From: Diprion similis
Taxonomy: Eukaryota > Arthropoda > Insecta > Hymenoptera > Diprionidae
Direction of reading: 5' to 3'
NCBI RefSeq assembly: GCF_021155765.1
Contig: NC_060115.1
Coordinates: 8,226,493 to 8,290,492 of the forward strand
Length of the DNA: 64,000 nucleotides
Positions within the stretch are counted from its first letter, which is position 1, and each line of letters starts with the position of its first letter. Below are positions 39,493 to 54,800 of this stretch, piece by piece. Both the position numbers and the translations under genes were made by a program. Below the pieces are notes generated by a model. It had not been told where the DNA came from. It saw nothing but the letters and a program-made list of their open reading frames with translations, and made no database searches.

Positions 39493-41161
39493 CTTCTCCA
39501 TTCGCTTATAAATTGATCGCGCATAGATTCGGGGAGATCGTGAATCGATCATACGCGCCGAGTCATAAAAAATAATACACGTTATGCATACTTCGTCGCA
39601 TTCAACGCACGTTGCATGCGATGTGATGCTCATCTCGTAACGATACGTATATGCGGAGGTGCAGTAATGGGACTATGCAACAGGTGACGAAGATGACGAC
39701 GAGGAGGGCAACGACATTCGAGACGAAGACTCGCTACTGCTGTTGGATTACAAGAGACGAGAAGCAGATGCGGAAATATGCTTACGCACTGCGTGAATGC
39801 AACGGGGCTAAGATAAAATCTGCGAGTTGAGTTTAATATGAGACTGAATGAAAAAGTTAGTAACGTTATTATAATCATTATAACGATTCGGAAAATCCTT
39901 ATTTTTCACAATCGCAGGAATGTCTGAAATTCAGTACATAAAATCGTAACAAGGCAAACCGGATTCATATTTGAAAACTTAATTGCTCTAATAAAGTCAC
40001 TCTATAAACTTGTCTACCATCCACGTTTCGTTACGTTAACGTTACTAACTTTAGCCTCGTAGTTTCATGAGATTCGAAGAGTTAGTAACGCTGACGTACA
40101 AAAAGACATTGAAATAAAAAAATCCGAAAAAATCATTACTTTGCAATTTCAGAATGCTTTTCGAAAGAGGTTGAATTTTCAAAATTTAACCACAACGTTA
40201 TGCTTCGTTACGGTTTAATAAATTACCGACAACCCTACAGCTGTGAAAGAAACGACAATTTAAACGTTACTAACTAATTTCGAGAATCGAGGAAACCTTT
40301 TCAACTTACGTTTGCCGGAAATGAGAGGGAGAGGAGAACTATTTATTATGGGGGTGAAAAGCACGTTTTCTTCGTTTTTTCGTGGTTCTTATTACAGATC
40401 ATTTTTTTTTTTCTTTTATGTCGATGACGACGACAACGACGAGACGAAGAAACCTTCTTTAATCGCAACTTTTGACGTTTTTCATCTGATAGATTTTTAT
40501 TTTATGATTAATTAATTGATCTAGATTGTCGATAAAGAGAAGAAAAGCCGTTGTCGAGAGATAAATTCGGGACAAATTAATCTTGGCGGAAGAAATATAA
40601 TAATGATGATAATAATAATAATGATAATAATAATGACGATGATAATGATTAATATCGTCGCTCTGTATTTTTCGAACAAAAAGACGACGGACGGCTAAGT
40701 AACTTCATTCTTCTCGTCTGAATCCGATATTCTTTCTATCCGTATTAGTATCATCAATTATCATTATTATTGTTACGTATTTATGCGTAAATTTTCGACA
40801 TCGAATAAAATATCATTTTACATCACTTCCTATTATAAATTCCTGAAGCGTTATAAAGTACCATCAAGAAAACACAGAAACACAAAAAAAAAAGCGTAGC
40901 AACAACAAACACACACACACACGCACAATTCCCAAGCAGCATTATTAAACATATGAGCTTGTATATTAATTTCACATGCATGTGCGTAAAAACAATACTG
41001 AAAACGAAGAAATTTTTTATTTCAACGAGATGAATTGTGCGAGAATTCGTTAAACGTGATTGTAGAGTACACCATAATGCATGTACAAGGTGTATTGAAA
41101 ATACACTCTGCATCATGATATGACGTCCGGAGTTTTAAACCACGTAATTGGCAAACCTCCT

Positions 41162-41197
<36 letters not shown>

Positions 41198-43221
41198 CAT
41201 GTTAAGAGAAGGGAGGACAGGGGGATTCGAGCACGAAGTGATATCGTCCGAAAGTGAGAGTTGGACGAAAACCTGCTCCATATAACAGCGGATAGCTGGG
41301 AGAGATATAAAGTGTAACCACCCACCCATGATGTGATTGGCAGTTATAGATCGATGTAACTTAGCAACGTAATAATCGAGGATAAACGCACGCCGCAGTA
41401 GCTAATAAATGAGAATAAGGATAAATGTGAAAAAAAAAACAAAAAAAATTTATCGAGAAGTGTAGGTAGGTAGGTAGGTACGTATGTACATACATACATA
41501 CATAACCGAGCAATAAGATCGTTTCGATTATCGTATCTATCCTGCAGTAATGATATTTTTCAATAGTAAAAAAAAGAACGATGACGACGCCGAAACGGTG
41601 TTAGGCAACAAGTGTTAACACGTTCTTCAACACGCTGCTAATCGTACCTTTTGCCATGTGTTCAACCAATTAGATTTACTACACATGCACACACACATAT
41701 ATAGTATATATAGTATATATAGTATAAAATTTTTCATTCAATAAAGCAGAGGACTGATTTTTTCGACTATATATGATCCTTTGTAAGCAGGAATTAATAA
41801 TCAGCTTGAACGAAAAAATCAAGGTAGCCTTCGGATGTATATATATGTGTGTTTAGAAACACAAAGTTGAAAGACAAAAAAAAGTTGTATTCTTGGAATA
41901 TTTCCAGGACTTTACGGATCATTGGATATCGATGTAGTCGTGAAAATCTTCAAACATTGAATCCTACCATTGAGAATGAACGGAGTAGTACGAGATAAAA
42001 ATTTTTGCCAATCAAACACATTAGCGACAGTTTATTGACAGTGATTCTAAAATGCAGCGACTGCACAAGCTGATTCATGAATAGCACGTAGTATTCAATA
42101 GTAAACAAATGATGGAGCAGTATTGCAAATAGTCAAAGCACCAGCGTCTGGACTTTGCAAAAGAAGCTATCGCAATGCCTCGAATCTTTGAGACTCAGAA
42201 TCCATATTCGTTAAAAGGTGTTTGAACAAAGCAAATTTGTAACCAGAATCGGTAAAGCTGATTTTCATTGAAACAATATCCCGTTAACATGGAACAAACA
42301 TTCAAAATCTATTAAAAAATCACCGTTGCATTCAAATTTAGCAATTTTAAGTTGAGCTGCGTTACCGTGACAAAATCATTTCATCTAAAACTTACCAATT
42401 TTCCCTCTCTGCTGCTGCGGCTGAAGCACCCTTTTCTCTCTCTCCGCAACCGACGGTTTTTCGACTTGCTTTTCTGTAGGAACTGGAGCTGGGACGGTCA
42501 CAGCCTGAGGTAAGGATGGCTGAGGTCGATTGCCGCCTGTGGCTTTGCTCTTCATCCATGGATTGACGATGGGTATTGGAGCCTCGACGTACTTAACGGG
42601 TTCGGCGTCAGTTTCCGGCTCTGTACCAGCCTCGTCTCTATCCTTGGATAGATCTTTGGCGAGAGAGTGTTCGGCGGTGCTCTTTTCGCTCCGCTCGCCT
42701 CTCTCCTTATGCCCTCGCTCTTCGACAGCATCGCCGTGCTGAGTTCTGGGATGATACCTTTCTCTGTGATGATACCGATCCCTGTGGTCGTGGTGCTCTC
42801 GATGCTCCCTGTGTTTTTCTTTTCTGCGTGCGCTCTTCGGAGCGACGGTTTGAAACTCGCTGTCGCTCTCCGCCTCTCCGTTGTTCAGAGGCTTGGCTTC
42901 CTCCGCCTCCGAAGCAACCTCGACCACGTTCTGGCTCGACCTGGAGGTCGTGTTCTGGAAGTTCCTCTCCGGCCTACCGTAGTGCGAACTGTATCTCCTC
43001 GTCGATTTCTGGTATGATTTACCCCGCTGGACGACCGCCGATGAGGTTTCGGCGGACATCCGGTCCTTCCCGGAAGCCTGGGGCGCATCGTTTATGTTCT
43101 CCTTGTTGTTGTCGTTGTTTTTCGGGTTGAGCACACTGGCGTAAGAGATGCCTTGGCCCTCGTTCGTCTCTCTGGCCCCGCCGCTGCCGCCTTGCGTGCT
43201 CGGAGCCACCTTTGCCGCCAT
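18652..43221 (-). CDS. larp: La-related protein 1 (Larp1)
   Basis: Coding exons, 5' to 3' on the - strand: 43221-42396, 25320-25247, 24706-24653, 24220-24049, 23876-23772, 23673-23492, 23240-23116, 22891-22702, 22415-21915, 21586-21429, 21235-21001, 20928-20758, 20665-20397, 20275-20115, 20028-19774, 19655-19522, 19113-18652. All junctions keep frame; total 4074 nt, 1357 aa. The N-terminus has the SYASVLN motif and [11 protein letters not shown], followed by RG-rich segments near residues 420-470. The La domain is about 488-585 ([19 protein letters not shown]). The C-terminal DM15 region is about 1060-1204 ([41 protein letters not shown]: three tandem repeats). In other animals DM15 binds the cap and first bases of 5'TOP mRNAs, downstream of TORC1. 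The first intron is about 17 kb; introns 7-10 each hold a snoRNA. Confidence 0.96.
21305..21384 (-). ncRNA. C/D-box snoRNA A (Larp1 intron 10)
   Basis: On the - strand this reads: C box ATGATGA (21379-21373), a guide segment, D' box CTTA (21343-21340), C' box CTGATAT, and D box CTGA (21313-21310). The predicted 3' end is about 70 nt upstream of the exon 11 acceptor, the usual spacing for intronic C/D RNAs. A 25-nt block (21339-21363) that contains the D' guide is identical to one in Larp1 intron 7 (23010-23034), while flanking intron sequence is unlike. The guide GTCTTCTTTTCCCG can pair over 14 nt, with one U.G wobble, to the conserved LSU rRNA segment CGGGGAAAGAAGAC as I remember it. The element in front of the terminal D box differs from copy B. 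Confidence 0.82.
21718..21857 (-). ncRNA. H/ACA snoRNA 1 (Larp1 intron 9)
   Basis: Hand folding on the - strand gives the canonical hairpin-H-hairpin-ACA layout. The 5' hairpin has basal stem GCTCAGTT/AATTGGGC and upper stem CGATT/AATCG. The H box is AGATTA (21798-21793). The 3' hairpin has basal stem GAGG/CCTC, a pocket with left strand ATTCGCT and right strand GATAGTAGA, and upper stem AACACCAC/GTGGGGTT with one mismatch. The ACA box is at 21723-21721. The 3' hairpin is nearly identical to the one in intron 8, but the basal stem is GAGG/CCTC here and GAAGG/CCTTC there, a compensating change that supports a conserved RNA fold. The 5' hairpins are unrelated. Confidence 0.85.
22517..22663 (-). 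ncRNA. H/ACA snoRNA 2 (Larp1 intron 8)
   Basis: On the - strand the 5' hairpin has an 11-nt basal stem GGCACGTTATC/GATATTGTGCC (one mismatch, one wobble) and upper stem ACTAG/CTAGT. It is followed directly by the H box AGATAA (22598-22593). The 3' hairpin has basal stem GAAGG/CCTTC, pocket strands ATTCGCT and GATAGTAGA, and the ACA box at 22522-22520. The 3' pocket is the same as in snoRNA 1. It can pair with the remembered LSU rRNA sequence ACTATC-U-A-GCGAA, leaving the U in the pseudouridine position. Total length is about 147 nt, normal for the class. Confidence 0.85.
22969..23055 (-). ncRNA. C/D-box snoRNA B (Larp1 intron 7)
   Basis: On the - strand: C box ATGATGA (23050-23044), guide, D' box CTTA (23014-23011), C' box CTGATAA, D box CTGA (22977-22974). 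The D box lies about 80 nt upstream of the exon 8 acceptor (exon starts at 22891). It shares the 25-nt guide block 23010-23034 with snoRNA A, and the boxes lie in the same order and at similar spacing, yet the remaining sequence has diverged. The strongest evidence is that only the boxes and guide are kept between the two copies. The terminal stem is weak in both copies. Confidence 0.82.
30537..30563. repeat. (TA)n microsatellite
   Basis: About 13 TA units in Larp1 intron 1. Similar (TA)n tracts lie at 32290-32316 in the same intron and at 61698-61721 downstream of AP-2 alpha. Confidence 0.95.
31374..31400. repeat. T27 homopolymer
   Basis: A run of 27 T in Larp1 intron 1. On the Larp1 strand it is an A-run and could be the tail of a decayed retroposed sequence, or slippage alone. 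Length in the assembly may be inexact. Confidence 0.9.
36548..36586. repeat. (AAT)13 microsatellite
   Basis: A pure trinucleotide repeat in Larp1 intron 1. Related but impure AAT/GTT tracts occur nearby at 30023-30058, 34108-34152, 37045-37080 and 37905-37940. Confidence 0.95.
38972..39007. repeat. (AG)n / GAGA tract
   Basis: About 36 nt of AG repeat in Larp1 intron 1, continuing imperfectly to about 39017. In insects such tracts can bind GAGA factor. It lies between two CpG-rich islands (38680-38900 and 39650-39800). Confidence 0.95.
41162..41197. repeat. (TAAG)9 tetranucleotide repeat
   Basis: Nine perfect TAAG units in Larp1 intron 1, close to its 5' end. A second tetranucleotide tract of TAGG then CATA type lies at 41463-41503. 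Confidence 0.95.
43214..43221 (-). promoter_or_regulatory. PHO/YY1-type motif over the Larp1 start codon
   Basis: On the - strand the Larp1 start is CCAATATGGCGGC. The ATGGCGGC core is the YY1/Pleiohomeotic site. In vertebrates a close form of it (TISU) marks genes with very short 5' UTRs and directs accurate initiation there. The ATG also starts the first Larp1 exon in good context. An open frame runs upstream as far as 43287 but has no in-frame ATG, so this ATG is taken as the start. Confidence 0.55.
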
Positions 43222-44875
43222 ATTGGATTCACTCGGCGATAGAAAAACACGAGGCGGAGGATACTTTCCGCTCCAGAATTCATTCAACCATTAAATAGGG
43301 GACATCTGATCACTTACGGGGTGAATTGTGATCGGCGATGAATTTCAGCGGGTCGGATTCAGCGACGAATGTATTCGACCAATTACCAGATATGCGCCGC
43401 ACTTCAGTCCATGCTTAACGCAGGCGAGAGCCGAGAGAACGAGCGCGTGGCTGGCCGCATGCGGGACTCGCGTTTGCTCCCGGCTAGCACGCGGCGCTGA
43501 CTTGGCAAATATCGATAAACTGGTCAATTTTCAAGGGTGAAACTCAGGGGCTGATATCACGGTGATCGAACGTTCGTCGCGGCGAAAGCTGTAAATTAAG
43601 AAGAGCTCGTGATGGCTGTGATATTTGAATATCCCCCAACGGTGTTGTATATCCTTTTCCGACTTAGCTGCAGGCCCTGGCTAGCAGACAGCACCTTTAT
43701 AACGCGGAGATAATTTTATATCAGGCGAAAAAAAAAAATACCCGCACTTCGTCGAATTATATTCCTGTCCGTCAATTTTTACTTCCGATAATTTATCCCT
43801 CTAAAGATTTCGTCGTATCCTTGCGGATTACGAGAACACGGAACATTTTAAAGTCTTCTTTTACTACGAATGCTGAACCACAAACACATGTGGCCGACGC
43901 TGAATCTTGGCCTTTGAGCGAGCTGAAATAATTATTCCTGATATTAGAAGGCTGTGCATATTGGTTTAACCGGCGGCCGCTAATACCGCCACTTTCTGGC
44001 GCTGCTATCGCCACGTTCTTCCTGCCAACTTTTCAAGGCAACGATCAAAATTACCGATGAATTCCGCTAGAGGCGCTGCGTGTCTTGGCAGAATCCTTCG
44101 CGCGAATTTTGACTGTGTAAGAACATAAATTGCAAAATTACTTCGTTTTTTTTATCGTTATGCAACGTATTTATTCAGGCAGTTGTGTAAGTCGTATGAT
44201 ACATCTATCACATGTGTACACATGTTATAGATGTATCACATATATATATATATGCATACCATACGACTGCATATATTATATTATGTACACATATGAATAA
44301 ATATATACATATTATTATATAATATATGTATTGTGTAGACCGGTAAATTGTATAACGATTTTATAGAAAAATATGTATATCTGTGTTTACAATTCTATAA
44401 ACTGTATATAAATATTGTACATTATCTGAATACATATATTACAGAAGTAGTTATCCATGAAAAAATGACCTCATACTTTGTGTATATTATATACAAGAGG
44501 ACAGCTAAAGCAAGTGCAAATGTTTTCTGTTTAAAATCACTAGTCAGACTCTCAAACTTTCAAAACGATTATAATACGTTATTATCAACGCGTTCAGACG
44601 ATCCTTATTTACAGGATAAATTGTTAGACAATTGATTCGGACATATTATACCACTGCTTGGTGAATTTTATAAGCTGACAAACATTCGAAATTGAACAAC
44701 AACGAGAATTTATCGCTATGATGTCAACGATTAATAAATTGTAATCGTGAGGCATGTCGAAGCTTCCAAACCTCTATATTCAAACAATTAATTAAATCTA
44801 ATTAATGGGTCGTATGAGAATGAAGCGCAGAACCACTGAGTAAGCTGCGTCCCTCATTTACTCATATGCCGCTTG
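43222..44875. other. Larp1 upstream region and ABHD18 3' flank
   Basis: From 43222 to about 43560 the sequence is CpG-rich and likely holds the Larp1 core promoter and 5' UTR. A GTAAGT string on the - strand near 43312 could be the donor of an upstream 5' UTR exon. From about 44100 the sequence is very AT-rich and contains a nested inverted repeat (44190-44268). ABHD18 ends at 44876, so its 3' UTR lies at the right end of this region. No further coding sequence is supported. Confidence 0.55.
44190..44268. repeat. Nested inverted repeat (long hairpin)
   Basis: The inner arms 44197-44217 and 44218-44238 form a near-perfect 42-bp palindrome with one mismatched pair. The outer arms AGTCGTATG (44190-44198) and CATACGACT (44260-44268) pair across it, with a (TA)n tract between. 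Either strand could fold. I cannot assign it to a known transposon or microRNA family. Confidence 0.8.
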
Positions 44876-49604
<4,729 letters not shown>

Positions 49605-50259
49605 ATGAAGAACAACAAGAAAGATTTGGGTGGGAATAAAGTAACGAAAAATAAGAAGGGCGAGAATAATGAGCAAACTAAGAAACCGTTCGACAAAAAA
49701 ACCTACAGGTTGAAAAAGTATAGCAACAAATACAAAGGTGACTTGAAACAATGTCTCTCATAGTGGCATATAAGCCTGGGCTAAATTTTTAATGATATTC
49801 CAGTTGACCAATGGGAGGATCGCAGAAAGAAGGCTGTTCTCAGACGGTATTACAAAGATGTGCAAAAAGATAAAAAGAACGCAGCACATATCAAGACGGA
49901 ATCAAAAGACAACGAAACAGAGACTAGGTATAGTTTTGACATAATTTATTTCAATTTTTTTTTTATATTGACACTTTGTTATTTATACGTGCACTATTCC
50001 ATCTTATTTCAGCAATCCGCAACCCAAAGAAAATGCCTTTCACGCGGCTAAGATTGAATATTTGAAAAAAAAGGAAGAAAAAAAGAACAGAAGAGAAGAA
50101 GCTCAACGTAAAAAAGAAGAAAAAATCGAAGCCCTGAAAAAATATAGGGAAGAAAAAACATTAAAGTACAAAAAGTTGTCGAAGAAAACGAAAAAAGGTC
50201 AACCCGTCATGAAAGATAGGCTGGAGATGTTACTGGAAAAAATTCAACAAACTAGTTGA
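49605..50259 (+). CDS. CCDC59: CCDC59/TAP26-like rRNA-processing protein
   Basis: Exons 49605-49737, 49804-49927 and 50013-50259 (junction phases 1 and 2) give 167 aa. The protein is very Lys/Glu-rich with a predicted coiled coil at about residues 100-140 (KKKEEKKNRREEAQRKKEEK). The C-terminal motif LSKKTKKGQPVMKDRLEMLL matches the ending of human CCDC59 (TTF-1-associated protein 26) and the yeast Fyv7 group, which act in small-subunit pre-rRNA processing in the nucleolus. The start ATG lies in GATAATGAAG. The introns are only 66 and 85 nt. Assignment rests on the C-terminal motif plus overall composition and length. Confidence 0.85.
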
Positions 50260-50351
50260 ATGAATCACGACACGTCTCCTCCTGAATCTACAAAACTCAT
50301 TCATACTGTAAATACCCGCCCATTGTTGTATGATTAATAATTTTTTGTAAC

Positions 50352-50373
50352 AATAAAATAATTGGACAATAAA
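50352..50373 (+). terminator. Polyadenylation signals of CCDC59
   Basis: Two AATAAA hexamers (50352-50357 and 50368-50373) about 95-110 nt after the CCDC59 stop codon, followed by TG-rich sequence. This is a compact, typical 3' end. Confidence 0.7.
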
Positions 50374-50539
50374 TTGACATCTTTGAACTACTTGTGAATA
50401 ATTTTATTCCATGAAGAATCAGTCTGAAGAAATTTGTGTGTTTTTTCGTCGAAAACGTGGAAACGGATCTCTAGAAATTCAATCTCACGGATTGCGAGAA
50501 CTCCCAGAAGTGTGGCTTGAATAATTAGAGAGCTTATGA

Positions 50540-51836
50540 CACGGAATCTTGTAATATTATTTCAAATTTGGCGCTCGACGGGATGGCGCTGGAACCGATA
50601 AAATGGCGCCCGAGCCGCACAGCGAAACGCGAGGGCCGAGCAGCTAGCGTAGACTAGAGCCGTCAGCTTAGCGGTTGCAAATGGCGACAGCCACGAAATC
50701 CCTGTCACAGATTCGCGTGTAATTCTCGTCGTAAATATATCTGTGACTCCGCCACCCGCACGGTTATCCCTCGGTTATATTGGTGAGTAGAACCGTGGCA
50801 ATCAATTTATATAACCGTAAGTGATCCGGTTAATTTAATAATGTTATTAGCGATTAGCGAAGGGAGGTGGGCCTGTCTATCGGGCCGAAGTTTCACCGAA
50901 ATATTTTACTATTTATTCTTTAAAACTACGCCCCCTCCCGCGGAAGATATTATCCCGTGAATATTATCGCGTCGCGTCGATTTCTCGTCTCACTTATGAC
51001 TTATACCGCAATAAGGCTCTTTCAGAATCGTTTAGTTACCACATAAGTCCGATCTTTGATTTCCAGGGGTGTGCAAAATGGGGGCTAATCACTCCGCTGT
51101 CAAAATCCTCGCTTGTTATCACAATTAGAGTAGATCACCGCGTACGAACAACAAATGGAATATTTTGGCCCATTAGTTTTCATTGTGCAAGCATCTGGTT
51201 CGCTATTTATATCGTTGGCACCATTGCCAATTGTTATTACAACTTTGAGTAGCCGTTGACAGATTTTTGCGCAAGGTGGTTTTTAAATTCAGCTCTACTA
51301 CTGTTCTTCATTTTTTTTTTTTTTACTCTTCCTTTTGTCAGCTGATAACAATGCATAAATATTATCATTACCATTGACTTAACGCGCCTGCATGCGTGGC
51401 TGAAACACTTCTTGCGTTGTATGTAGGAATCGCATATGTATTAGTAATCTTGCCTTCGCCAAAAGCAAATCAGTGTATCTGAGTATAGATTGTTTGCAAA
51501 TCCAAAGAAGTGTTGAAAGATTGATTGAATTCGCTTTAACTAATACAAGTGGTTTCTTATTTTTTTTATACTCACATTTTTCAGACATGATTAATTTGTC
51601 GGTTTTCTCTTGCCAATTATCAAAAATTACTACATATTGAGAAGATTATTGTCAGACAGTATTCTAGGCAGCAAATTATCGACTATGAACTATGAATCAA
51701 CCCCAAGTTTAAATAATGCAATACTCTTATCAGTGCTATATCAGATTAGCCTTTCCTTTCCACTCTACTTCCCCAATCTACTTGATAATGACTAGTTTAC
51801 CTTTATCCTAGGTCGTCTGAGCAATAGGAGGCAAAG
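50540..51836 (+). other. AP-2 alpha promoter, non-coding first exon and first intron
   Basis: The CpG-rich stretch 50560-50780 contains three AATGGCG/GATGGCG repeats and ends at ATTG|GTGAGTAG (donor at 50783), which looks like a non-coding first exon. The next exon begins after CCTAG at 51812 and has 25 nt of 5' UTR before the ATG at 51837. The 1.03-kb intron between them holds no recognised gene. The exact start of transcription is not visible. Confidence 0.55.
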
Positions 51837-54800
51837 ATGCCAGCCGTGCGAGGAGATGGCATGCGTGGTCTCGCCGTGTTCATTTCAGACATCAGAAATT
51901 GTGAGTTCCATTGTTACCTATTCACTAAACTCATTCACTAAATCTTTGAAGCCTCAGATTCAAAAGAAAATTGATCACAAATATGGGCTTGCGTCAAATT
52001 CTCTTCATATCTTTGCTTAGAACTTTTTTTTTTTTTGTCTTGAATTCTCAACGACCGGACTGCATTCGCTTACCGGAATACACGCTTATCACAATTGCTA
52101 TTACGTTTCTTCTGTCGATGAAATGATTAGTGTGCCATTGAGACTGATGGTGATACATGGTAGTCTTTTGTGGAATGGGGGAATGGGGGCGGTTCTGTGA
52201 TACTGGCCCATATGTGATAGTCCGGTAGCTTCATCTCACAAACATGTAATACCTACTGTGATATGTATTTTATGATATACATTCAACATCTATGCCGAGA
52301 ATAATCGCGTTATTAATGGCATTGAGCTATCTGAAAAAAAGAATAATTTTTAACGAAAGTATATTTATGTTTACTCCATAAATTTATAATGCCGTTTTAA
52401 GTGTACTGGCATATTTATCTTTCGACGTATGCCTAATGTTTTTTTTAACTTCATTTTCATTATATTTTATTACTTTCCTTACCTTTGTAAAATATGTATA
52501 AAAATTCTTATATAACCAGTACTAAAAATTCTCGTATCTTGATTCTGTAGGAATTGATTTCAAAATCTTTTCCCGTTTGAATTGTTTGTCAGTGCTGCTT
52601 CTTATTTTTACATAGTCAGCAGTTTTTCCTGCTACACGTAGAGTGACTTCTTTGAGGAAGTTGCTGTGATGGAAAATGAATCAATATTTGTAATATACCG
52701 TGCCAAATGGCCAGGAGCCATCTAGATGTGTCATTGACCGTACTAGAGATTTTTAAATAGGTATATAACTTGACATTAGAGTAATGTACTCTTAAGATTT
52801 AGCGTGAAAATTTCTTAACCCATTTTCGGCATAAAACATATCGCAGTATCATGCTGATCTGCAGAAACTAAAAAAAAACCTGTTATTCCTCCTGCATATG
52901 AGATTTATCAGAAATCTATTCAATCATATATTTCATATACAAAGCTGAAGGAAGTAGCCATAATTATAGCTTCTCTTGTACGAATTAGAAAAAAAAATTT
53001 ATGATTACTAATATCGTTGAGAATAAAGTAACGTTATATCGTTCCATTGGTAGCTGGTCTATAATTAAGCTTTGAATACTTTTTGATAAAGTATGTTTTT
53101 ACCCAAAAAAGGATAGTTATTTACTTCAGGAAGAAAGAAGGTAATTTCAGTTCTAACGAAATGTACAGCAATTGATGTTAAAAGTTATTACGAATTCAAT
53201 GGGATTCATCAAAACTGTTCTGTGGTTATACCTGATTCTTTTCTCTCTTACATCACACATGAACGCATCTCTTGACCACAGGATAAGTGCCTGCTTAGGT
53301 ATATTTCAATTTGAATCAATTCAGCTTTGAATACTTTATTACCATCTAATTGACAGGCAAGAGCAAGGAGGCAGAGATCAAGAGAATAAACAAGGAGCTA
53401 GCAAACATCCGTAGTAAGTTTAAAGGCGATAAAACGCTGGACGGTTATCAGAAGAAAAAATATGTTTGCAAGTTACTGTTCATATTTCTTCTTGGACATG
53501 ATATTGATTTTGGTCATATGGAAGCTGTAAACCTTCTTTCGTCGAACAAATACTCAGAAAAACAAATTGTAAGTCCTAATTTTCTAATCCAGTGTTACAT
53601 TAAACGTAAAAATTCATTTCATTCGTTTCTGCAAAGAAGTATTAATTCAAATTTCTCATTTCAGGGATATCTATTCATATCTGTACTAGTAAATACAAAC
53701 AGCGATCTTATTAAATTAATTATTCAAAGTATCAAGAATGATCTTGCATCAAGAAATCCAATTCACGTAAATCTTGCTCTACAATGTATCGCCAACATTG
53801 GGAGCAAGGAAATGGCGGAGGCCTTTGGCAATGAAATTCCAAAACTGCTTGTGTCAGGGTAAGTTGTCGAGATGTAGTACAATTCACTGTTCTCTACACT
53901 TCTCACACTTTTACATAATCCCTAAATTGCTCAATGGATCTAGGCGACTGGATATTAGGTGACGTAAAATTCTTGTTACAATCTTGGAATCCGCTTCTGC
54001 CATAATTGACGTACTCGTATCTAATCCTAATGTCGATCAATGAATTTTTTGCTGCTACATTAGTCGATTAGTGGTAAATCGCTAATTGTTGCTCAGGGAT
54101 TTATTTTGGTAGATAAATTTACTGCCTATCATCGTTATTCCAGCAGTCGCATTTCCAATGTAGATTTCAAATCAAGATACTTTTTAAAGTTGTTACGCAC
54201 ATGCTTTGATAAAATGTACCCAAGAACAAATATACTTTTTAATTTTGTACATCAAAGCGTTGACTTCACAAATTTCCTGTTTATTTGCAGTTGTATTAAC
54301 TGACCGCTGTTATCCGAATCCCACTAACACAGTGAAGTTCATTTTGTAACTATTATGTCAAATGTAATTTTAGTAAATTGTACTGCAATTTTTGAGGGGA
54401 AATCATAAATCCACAGAGACACTATGGACGTTGTGAAACAGAGCGCAGCCCTTTGCCTCTTGAGATTATTGAGGACAGCACCAGAGGTGGTTCCAGGTGG
54501 AGAGTGGACGTCTCGCATAGTTCATCTTCTGAATGATCAACACCTGGGTGTTGTCACGGCAGCTGCATCGCTGATTGATGCGTTAGTTAAACGAAATCCA
54601 GATGAATATAAGGGCTGCGTCAGTCTTGCTGTTTCAAGATTGAGCCGGGTAAGTTTTCACGGAAAACTTGTAATGTTGTATTTACTTCGAGTTTCTTCAC
54701 TAGGCACTCTGTAATCATAAATGAATGGTGACCACTCTGCCATTATGCTCTACTTACGAGTTTTTCTTCCATAGATTGTAACGTCTAGCTACACAGATTT

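Larger units (their letters stand above)
25321..42395 (-). other. First intron of Larp1, about 17 kb
   Basis: The donor is ATTG|GTAAGT at 42396/42395 and the acceptor TTTGCAG at 25324-25321, joining phase 1. The intron is AT-rich with many simple repeats. No nested protein gene is firmly supported. Several CpG-rich, less AT-rich islands stand out: 30980-31190, 34480-34640, 37310-37395, 38680-38900 and 39650-39800. These may be alternative promoters, enhancers or non-coding exons, and are treated as findings. A long first intron with several such islands fits a gene with more than one promoter. Confidence 0.75.

Noticed and set aside
42530-43130. Several + strand frames opposite Larp1 exon 1
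   Set aside because: They are antisense shadows of a GC-rich coding exon; the - strand reading gives the recognisable Larp1 motifs.
43222-43287. N-terminal extension of Larp1 beginning MNEFWSGKYPPP
   Set aside because: The frame is open but its first codon is TTG. The first in-frame ATG is at 43221, in a good context.
53774-54303. Open frames running from AP-2 alpha exon 3 into the following intron
   Set aside because: The frame that matches adaptin ends at the GG|GTAAGT donor at 53858. The others are out of frame or intronic.
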